Below the pieces are notes generated by a model, which worked only from the letters and a program-made list of their open reading frames with translations, was not told the DNA's origin and did not search any database. From a virus: 28,338 nucleotides of DNA. The position numbers and the translations under genes were made by a program. Shown one piece after another: positions 23,095 to 28,338 of the stretch (positions are counted from its first letter, which is position 1; the number at the start of each line of letters is the position of its first letter). Where the stretch lies: IMG/VR virus record IMGVR_UViG_3300030060_001506, positions 1 through 28,338 of that record. One strand, 5' to 3'.

Positions 23095-24627
23095 ATGTCA
23101 GACGTAGATAAATTTATAAATATATTTGAAGGTTCGTATAGTGCATACGGTCAAACTAGAAAGACAGATGAGTTTGATGAAAGAGGAAAGCACAAAACAA
23201 AATCTTTTATAATAAAACAAAAACCTACCAAACAAATGTTCTTTGATCATTTGAAAGGTAAAGATCCTGCTCTTGGTATTATCCCTATAAACGAAGAAAA
23301 TAAATGTAAATGGTCATGCATAGATATTGATGTATACAACGGCTTTGATCATAAAGAATTAATTAAAAAAATAAGAGAATATAAGTTTCCATTATTAGTG
23401 TGTAGATCTAAGTCAGGTGGTGCACATGTGTTTTTATTTACAGATAAATTTGTGCCTGCAGCATTATTTAGAAGTAAATTAAAAGATATGGCTGCCAAAT
23501 TAGGTTATGCAAACGCAGAAATATTTCCTAAACAAAATAAAGTAGACATGAATAAAGGTGGTACAGGTAGCTTTTTAAATTTACCTTATCATAATGCATT
23601 GTTGTCTGTGAGATACGCAATTAAAGATGATGGGTCAGCGATGGATATATATCAATTTTTTGAAGCGCATGATAAACTAAAACTAACAGAAGATCAATTA
23701 TCTAAATTGTCTTTTCAAGAAGAAAAAGTTGTTGACAATCTACTCAAAGGTGCGCCACCATGTTTGGTTACAATCGCAAAACAAGGAATACCCAACGGTC
23801 AAAGAAACAATGCACTTTATAATTTTGGTGTGTATTGTAAAAAAAGATTTCCTGACACATGGGATCGAGAGCTTTTTAAATACAATGACGCGTATTGTGA
23901 ACCACCATTAGATAAAAAAGAAGTAGATACATTAATTAAATCTATTGATGGCAAAGAATACAATTACAAATGTAAAGATGAACCCATCGCATCTTATTGT
24001 AATTCTAAAAAATGTGTAATGCAAGAATATGGTGTTGGTGATGGTGTGCCGGAAACAGAAATAAAAGAGATACAGAAATATGATTCTGATCCACCTTTGT
24101 ATTACGTAACAATAGGTGATGAACAAGTGGAAGTAGAATCACAAGACTTGCATGAACCAGATAGATTTTCTCTTAAGTGTTTAGAACAAATTAATCAAGC
24201 CATGCCACCAGTCGGTAAACTAATCTGGAGAAAGGCGATAAACAAATTACTAAAAGATACGATACCAATAGAAGCTCCGGAGTCTACAAAGATAGATGTG
24301 CAACTTAAAGAGTTACTGGTTGATTACACAACTAAGATACCTGGTAAAGATTGGGGAGATATATTACGTGGATTATCTTTTACAGAGGACGAAGTAAGTT
24401 ATTTTAAATACAAAGACTTTTGGAAATACATAATAAGAACAAAACTTTGGGATACAAAGAAATATACAAAGGCTAAAACTGCTAGAATGTTAGAAACTTT
24501 ATTTGGAGCAGAGGAGATACCAGGTAAAATAAATAATAAAAGTGTTAGGTATATTGCTGTAAAACAACAGGAAGTTAATAAACCTATTGTTAGAAAGACA
24601 AAGATGAAGGAGCCACCTTTTGCGTAG
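23095..24627 (+). CDS. AEP-superfamily primase (TOTE-like)
   Basis: A 510-residue protein from the ATG at 23095; in-frame GTGs at 23089 and 23092 are alternatives. Archaeo-eukaryotic primase motifs are clear: motif I WSCIDIDVY with Asp77 and Asp79, motif II CRSKSGGAHVFLF with His111, and AEIFPKQNKVDMN holding the third acidic residue (Glu142 or Asp151). Residues about 235-284 (NGQRNNALYNFGVYCKKRF, then PPLDKKEVDTLIKSI) look like a PriCT-type domain, followed by a Cys cluster at 293, 302 and 307 that may bind zinc. The rest is unassigned. It should make primers for the DNA polymerase encoded downstream. No helicase domain is fused; a separate UvrD-like gene follows with an 8-base overlap. Confidence 0.8.
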   Translation: MSDVDKFINIFEGSYSAYGQTRKTDEFDERGKHKTKSFIIKQKPTKQMFFDHLKGKDPALGIIPINEENKCKWSCIDIDVYNGFDHKELIKKIREYKFPLLVCRSKSGGAHVFLFTDKFVPAALFRSKLKDMAAKLGYANAEIFPKQNKVDMNKGGTGSFLNLPYHNALLSVRYAIKDDGSAMDIYQFFEAHDKLKLTEDQLSKLSFQEEKVVDNLLKGAPPCLVTIAKQGIPNGQRNNALYNFGVYCKKRFPDTWDRELFKYNDAYCEPPLDKKEVDTLIKSIDGKEYNYKCKDEPIASYCNSKKCVMQEYGVGDGVPETEIKEIQKYDSDPPLYYVTIGDEQVEVESQDLHEPDRFSLKCLEQINQAMPPVGKLIWRKAINKLLKDTIPIEAPESTKIDVQLKELLVDYTTKIPGKDWGDILRGLSFTEDEVSYFKYKDFWKYIIRTKLWDTKKYTKAKTARMLETLFGAEEIPGKINNKSVRYIAVKQQEVNKPIVRKTKMKEPPFA

Positions 24628-26122
24628 AATAATTATCCCTGGTCCACCGGGCACGGGTAAAACACATAGACTCATGGAGCTGTTAGATAACGAATTAAAT
24701 TTAGTTAAGACAGACCCTGAAAAGATAGCATACATAGCATTTAGTAACGCTGCAGCTAACGAAGCTAAAAAAAGAATTACAAATGATAAAATAATTGTAA
24801 GCACCATGCATGCTCTTGGTAGTAGAGAATTACAATTAAATACCTCTTCTTATTTATTAAAAGGAGAGAAGTGGAAAGGTTTTAAAAATTTTTCTAACAT
24901 ATGCGCTGACCTATCTTTTGAAAGCTATATTAATGAATCAGGATACCCACAATATAAAAACTCTCACATGAAGATTATAGAATACGCCAGAAATAAAAAG
25001 CTGTCTTTAGCTGATGCTGCTGTAGAACTTGATTTACATTACAGCGTAGATATTTGGCTAACCGAACAAATCTATGCAGACTTAGAAAAATACAAAGATA
25101 CTACAGGTATGTTTGAATATTCTGATATGATTTCCAAGTTTGTCGAGGGAGACAAGTGTCCACCACTACACTGTGTTTTCCTCGATGAAGCCCAAGATCT
25201 GAGTCCTCTGCAGTGGGACATGTTCTTTTACATAGAGAGTAAGTGTGCTCGTTCATACATTGCAGGGGATGATGATCAAACTATTTATACGTTTCAAGGG
25301 GCTGACCCAAACATATTTATTGATTTAAAAGGACATTTAGATCCACAGATACAATCGCGTAGAGTTCCTAGAAAAATACATAAACTAGCAGAATCTATCT
25401 TTCCTCACATGACAACTCGTCTAGCTAAAAAATGGGAGCCGAGAGATGCTGATGGTAAAGTTATTTATAATGTAGATTTCTTCTCACTAGATCTATCAAA
25501 AGAGAACTGGATGATATTAACTAGAACAAATAAAATGATGGAGAGACTACGAGAACATTTGTACGATTTAAATTTAAGATTTGATTCTAAAGCTCAAGAA
25601 CTATTACCTAATAAAATGTTAACTGCATATAGAACCTGGGTAAGACTTAATCAGGGTGCTTCTGTAAGTAAAGATGAAGTAAAAGATTTATGGGACTATC
25701 TTACAGTTAAACAAGGACATTTAGTGCGAGGTTATGCAGGTGGCAAGACTTTGGAAACTATTGACTCGATTAATATTGAAGGACTGAGAGAACACCACGG
25801 GCTTCGAGCAGCGGGGGGCTGGGAAACATTAAACTTTCCAGAAAGCAGTAAGATCTACATTAGAACCATTCTAAAGAACGGTGATGATCTAATGAAACCT
25901 GCAAGAATAAAATTATCTACAATACATAGTGTAAAAGGTGAAGAATGTGATAACGTTGTTTTGTTTACAGATTTAGAAAGAATCATCTATGAGTCAGCGC
26001 AGAAAGATTCTGATCCAGAACATAGAACTTTTTTTGTAGGTATAACAAGAGCAAAAGAAAAACTATTCATAACCAATCAAGATTATGAATATCAATATAA
26101 CATAGGAGGACCAATAATATGA
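24620..26122 (+). CDS. UvrD/Rep-like superfamily 1 DNA helicase
   Basis: A 500-residue protein with canonical SF1 motifs: Walker A IPGPPGTGKTH (6-16), motif Ia AFSNAAANEAKKR, motif II LDEAQDLSPLQWD with DEAQ at 189-192, motif III GDDDQTIYTFQGA, motif IV near RRVPRK, motif V STIHSVKGEECDNVVL and motif VI FVGITRAKEKLF. It is shorter than bacterial UvrD (about 720), so the accessory 1B/2B domains are reduced. It translates from a TTG at 24620 with a perfect AAGGAG seven bases before it, which fixes the start. It overlaps the primase gene and likely unwinds DNA with it. Ends in an ATGA overlap with the next gene. Confidence 0.9.
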   Translation: MRRIIIPGPPGTGKTHRLMELLDNELNLVKTDPEKIAYIAFSNAAANEAKKRITNDKIIVSTMHALGSRELQLNTSSYLLKGEKWKGFKNFSNICADLSFESYINESGYPQYKNSHMKIIEYARNKKLSLADAAVELDLHYSVDIWLTEQIYADLEKYKDTTGMFEYSDMISKFVEGDKCPPLHCVFLDEAQDLSPLQWDMFFYIESKCARSYIAGDDDQTIYTFQGADPNIFIDLKGHLDPQIQSRRVPRKIHKLAESIFPHMTTRLAKKWEPRDADGKVIYNVDFFSLDLSKENWMILTRTNKMMERLREHLYDLNLRFDSKAQELLPNKMLTAYRTWVRLNQGASVSKDEVKDLWDYLTVKQGHLVRGYAGGKTLETIDSINIEGLREHHGLRAAGGWETLNFPESSKIYIRTILKNGDDLMKPARIKLSTIHSVKGEECDNVVLFTDLERIIYESAQKDSDPEHRTFFVGITRAKEKLFITNQDYEYQYNIGGPII

Positions 26123-26382
26123 CAGATATAAATATGTTTGAAGAAACGATGGATGAAAAGAAACCACACTACAAACAAGTAGGTGGATCCCATTACATGT
26201 ATTTTGACATACAGCCATACGAGTTTATTTCAAAAAATAATCTCTCGTTCTTTCAGGGCTGTGTTGTGAAATACGTTTGCAGGTACATGCACAAGAACGG
26301 GGTCGAAGATCTTGATAAGATCATTCACTATTGTCAATTAGAAAAAAAGAAGTTAAAAGATCTAAAGAAGAAAAAGAAATAA
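26119..26382 (+). CDS. DUF3310 family protein (T7 gp1.7-like)
   Basis: An 87-residue protein with the DUF3310 pattern: KPHYKQVGGSHY, then IQPYEFISKNNLSFFQGCVV and KYVCRYMHKNGVEDLDKIIH. The family includes T7 gp1.7, described as a nucleotide (dTMP/dGMP-type) kinase; how far this extends to a short version is uncertain. The C-terminus is a run of lysines. TAGGAGG at 26103-26109 is its ribosome site, and the start overlaps the helicase stop as ATGA. Its stop overlaps the polymerase ATG (TAATG), tying nucleotide supply and polymerase production together if the kinase idea holds. Confidence 0.8.
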   Translation: MTDINMFEETMDEKKPHYKQVGGSHYMYFDIQPYEFISKNNLSFFQGCVVKYVCRYMHKNGVEDLDKIIHYCQLEKKKLKDLKKKKK

Positions 26383-28241
26383 TGTTTACAGCACAAATAG
26401 AATGGGACTGTCCTGATAGCTTTCCAGATTTATCTGGTGCAAAATATATTGCAGTTGACTTAGAGACTAAAGATCCAGACTTAAAATCAAAGGGGTCTGG
26501 AGCCATACAAGGACATGGAGAAATAGTTGGTATCGCAATAGCTGTGGATGGTTGGTCTGGTTATTATCCCATTGCACATGAAGGTGGTGGTAATATGGAC
26601 AAACGAATAGTTTTAGAATGGTTTAAAAAAGTTTGTGCGACAGATGCTGTAAAAATATTTCATAATGCAATGTATGATGTATGCTGGATAAAAGCATATG
26701 GTATACCTATTAACGGACATATTATGGATACCATGGTTATGGCATCTTTAATTGATGAAAATAGATTATGGTACACATTAAACAGTATTTCATTTGATTA
26801 TCTTAGAGAAGTAAAAGATGAGAAAGCTTTGAAAGAAGCTGCAGAGTCTTGGGGTATAGATCCTAAAAAAGAATTATATAAATTACCTGCAATGTATGTT
26901 GGAAGTTATGCAGAGAAAGATGCGGAACTTACATTAGAATTATTTAAAGTTTTGTCTAGAGAAATAAGTAAACAAAATCTTACAAATATATTTGATTTAG
27001 AAACACAATTATTTCCATGTTTAATTGATATGAAATTTAAAGGGGTGTGTGTCGATGTCGAACATGCTCATAGATTGAAGAAAGAGTTATCACAAAAGGA
27101 AGAAGAACTCCTATTGTCAGTAAAAAAAGAAACAGGATTAGATGTTCAAATATGGGCAGCAAGATCGATTGCCAAAGTATTCGACAAGCTCTCCTTAACT
27201 TACCATAGAACCGAGAAAACAAACTCACCTTCATTTACAAAAAATTTCCTTTCCACACATAATCATCCTATGGTTAAAAATATAGCAAAAGCTAGAGAGA
27301 TAAACAAGGCACACACAACTTTCATAGATACCATACTAAAACATCAATATAGAGGTAGAATACATGCAGATATAAACCCTATTAGATCAGATCAGGGTGG
27401 CACAGTTACAGGTAGATTTAGTTATTCTAATCCAAACTTACAACAGATACCCGCAAGAAATAAAGATCTAGGTCCAATGATTAGATCTTTATTTATACCA
27501 GAAAAAAATCACAAGTGGGGTTGTTTTGATTACAGTCAACAAGAGCCAAGACTTGTAGTGCACTACGCAGCAACCACAGAGCCAATCTGTTTTGATAATT
27601 CTGTTTCAAATATTGTAGATAAATTTAAAGATGATACCGTAGATTTTCATCAAATTGTAGCAGACATGGCAAACATATCTAGAACACAGGCCAAGACAAT
27701 TAATTTAGGTCTTTTCTATGGTATGGGTAAAAACAAATTACAAGCAGAACTTGGTTTAAATACAAAGGAAGAGGCAGAAGATTTATTTAATCAGTATCAT
27801 CACAACGTACCGTTTGTTAGAGATTTAATGAACTATACTTCAAAGACAGCTCAAACATCTGGATCTATTGGCACGTTATTAGGACGTAGATGTAGATTTA
27901 ATAAATGGGAACCAGCTCAATTTGGTATGCATAAACCCATGGACTATGAAGAAGCTGAAAGAACTTATGGAAGAGGTAGAATTAGAAGAGCGTTTACTTA
28001 TAAAGCTTTGAATAAATTAATTCAAGGATCTGCTGCAGACATGACTAAGAAAGCAATGGTAGATTTATATGGTGAAGGTGTAATACCACACATTCAAATA
28101 CACGACGAGTTAGATATCTCAGTTGAATCTGATGACGCGGCAAAAAAAATAATTGATATTATGGAGAATGCTGTTAGTTTGGAAGTTCCCAATAAAGTTG
28201 ATTATGAGTCAGGTAAAACTTGGGGTGATATATATGGATAA
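26382..28241 (+). CDS. polA: DNA polymerase I-like (family A) with 3'-5' exonuclease
   Basis: A 619-residue protein from ATG 26382, chosen because the ATG forms a TAATG overlap with the previous stop and is followed by exonuclease sequence; a TTG 51 bases upstream would only add lysine-rich residues overlapping DUF3310. Exonuclease motifs: VDLETK (Asp26, Glu28), FHNAMYD (Asn95, Asp99) and YAEKD (Tyr176, Asp180). Polymerase motifs: A CFDYSQQEPR (Asp383), B RTQAKTINLGLFYG (Arg434, Lys438, Tyr446) and C IHDELD (Asp575, Glu576). No 5'-3' exonuclease domain, as in T7. The residue equal to E. coli Phe762 is Leu442. It should be the phage replicase, working with the primase and helicase encoded upstream. 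Confidence 0.95.
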   Translation: MFTAQIEWDCPDSFPDLSGAKYIAVDLETKDPDLKSKGSGAIQGHGEIVGIAIAVDGWSGYYPIAHEGGGNMDKRIVLEWFKKVCATDAVKIFHNAMYDVCWIKAYGIPINGHIMDTMVMASLIDENRLWYTLNSISFDYLREVKDEKALKEAAESWGIDPKKELYKLPAMYVGSYAEKDAELTLELFKVLSREISKQNLTNIFDLETQLFPCLIDMKFKGVCVDVEHAHRLKKELSQKEEELLLSVKKETGLDVQIWAARSIAKVFDKLSLTYHRTEKTNSPSFTKNFLSTHNHPMVKNIAKAREINKAHTTFIDTILKHQYRGRIHADINPIRSDQGGTVTGRFSYSNPNLQQIPARNKDLGPMIRSLFIPEKNHKWGCFDYSQQEPRLVVHYAATTEPICFDNSVSNIVDKFKDDTVDFHQIVADMANISRTQAKTINLGLFYGMGKNKLQAELGLNTKEEAEDLFNQYHHNVPFVRDLMNYTSKTAQTSGSIGTLLGRRCRFNKWEPAQFGMHKPMDYEEAERTYGRGRIRRAFTYKALNKLIQGSAADMTKKAMVDLYGEGVIPHIQIHDELDISVESDDAAKKIIDIMENAVSLEVPNKVDYESGKTWGDIYG

Positions 28242-28243
28242 TT

Positions 28244-28338
28244 ATGGCTTACTTAAACGCAAACATTCCTGTAGAATATGCTCAAATAAGGAGAGAATAT
28301 TTATATGATCTTAAAAGTCATCATGGCGAAGTTGAAGA
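28244..28338 (+). CDS. Conserved phage protein, 3' truncated by the window
   Basis: A frame opens with ATG two bases after the polymerase stop and stays open to the right edge (31 full codons). It reads MAYLNANIPVEYAQIRREYL, then YDLKSHHGEVE. This opening, including MAYLNANIP and YDLK-x-HHGE, resembles a phage protein I recall near DNA polymerase genes, whose function is not known. No strong Shine-Dalgarno is seen, so coupled translation after the polymerase is likely. Only the first part is visible. Confidence 0.6.
   Translation, partial: MAYLNANIPVEYAQIRREYLYDLKSHHGEVE

Noticed and set aside
23095-26122. A TOTE-type conflict (defence) system
   Set aside because: The primase and helicase have TOTE-like parts, but there is no endonuclease domain and the genes sit in a replication operon with DNA polymerase, so a replication role is simpler.
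26331-26381. TTG at 26331 as start of the DNA polymerase
   Set aside because: The added residues are lysine-rich and overlap DUF3310 out of frame; the ATG at 26382 forms a TAATG junction and starts the exonuclease region.
1-28338. tRNA genes, insertion sequences, attachment sites or integrase
   Set aside because: None was found on reading; coding genes fill nearly all of the window and no non-coding gap exceeds about 75 bases.

Overview
The window is a stretch of a double-stranded DNA bacteriophage genome. It is AT-rich and densely packed, with most genes joined by ATGA or TAATG overlaps. Gene content (SU10-type adaptor, P22 gp10-like nozzle protein, very large internal virion proteins, family A DNA polymerase, marine-phage small proteins) fits a short-tailed phage of the kind assembled from seawater. 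An AT-rich marine alphaproteobacterial host such as SAR11 is plausible, but that is inference from composition and remembered gene neighbourhoods. No terminase, portal, capsid, RNA polymerase, integrase, endolysin, tRNA or CRISPR array is visible; capsid and packaging genes probably lie to the left of position 1.

Layout. (1) 1-6114, virion genes: a truncated connector-region gene, a small structural protein, the adaptor, a small beta-rich protein, a fibre-like protein with a cupredoxin-like head and degenerate repeats, a tail fibre, a glycine-rich tip protein and a small virion-associated protein. (2) 6153-8714, a more AT-rich cassette of five overlapping genes: three 2-oxoglutarate/Fe(II) oxygenase-like proteins with metal ligands, one related protein that seems to have lost two of three ligands, and one unknown. 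It interrupts the virion genes. (3) 8766-19891, virion genes again: the large nozzle-like protein, three small proteins, then proteins of 507, 274, 283, 1400 and 206 residues that look like internal/ejection proteins, and a small XhlA-like membrane protein. (4) 19888-21312, one gene on the minus strand, a SNF2-type helicase, tail-to-tail with the virion operon. (5) 21384 to the right edge, replication: two conserved phage proteins, a presumed DNA-binding protein, an archaeo-eukaryotic-type primase, a UvrD-like helicase, a DUF3310 protein, DNA polymerase A with 3'-5' exonuclease, and the start of a further gene.

Regulation. The divergent gap near 21310-21351 has a 10-bp inverted repeat and a candidate promoter. 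A second near-consensus promoter precedes the 21760 gene. A GC-rich hairpin sits just before the primase gene.

The most interesting points are the oxygenase cassette with a likely pseudoenzyme member, a probable -1 frameshift extension of the small gene at 11427, an amicyanin-like copper-ligand pattern in a virion protein, and a replication set that pairs a TOTE-like AEP primase with UvrD and SNF2 helicases and a Leu762-type DNA polymerase, with no DnaB-like or T7 gp4-like helicase in view. No search could be run; family names are from motif recognition.
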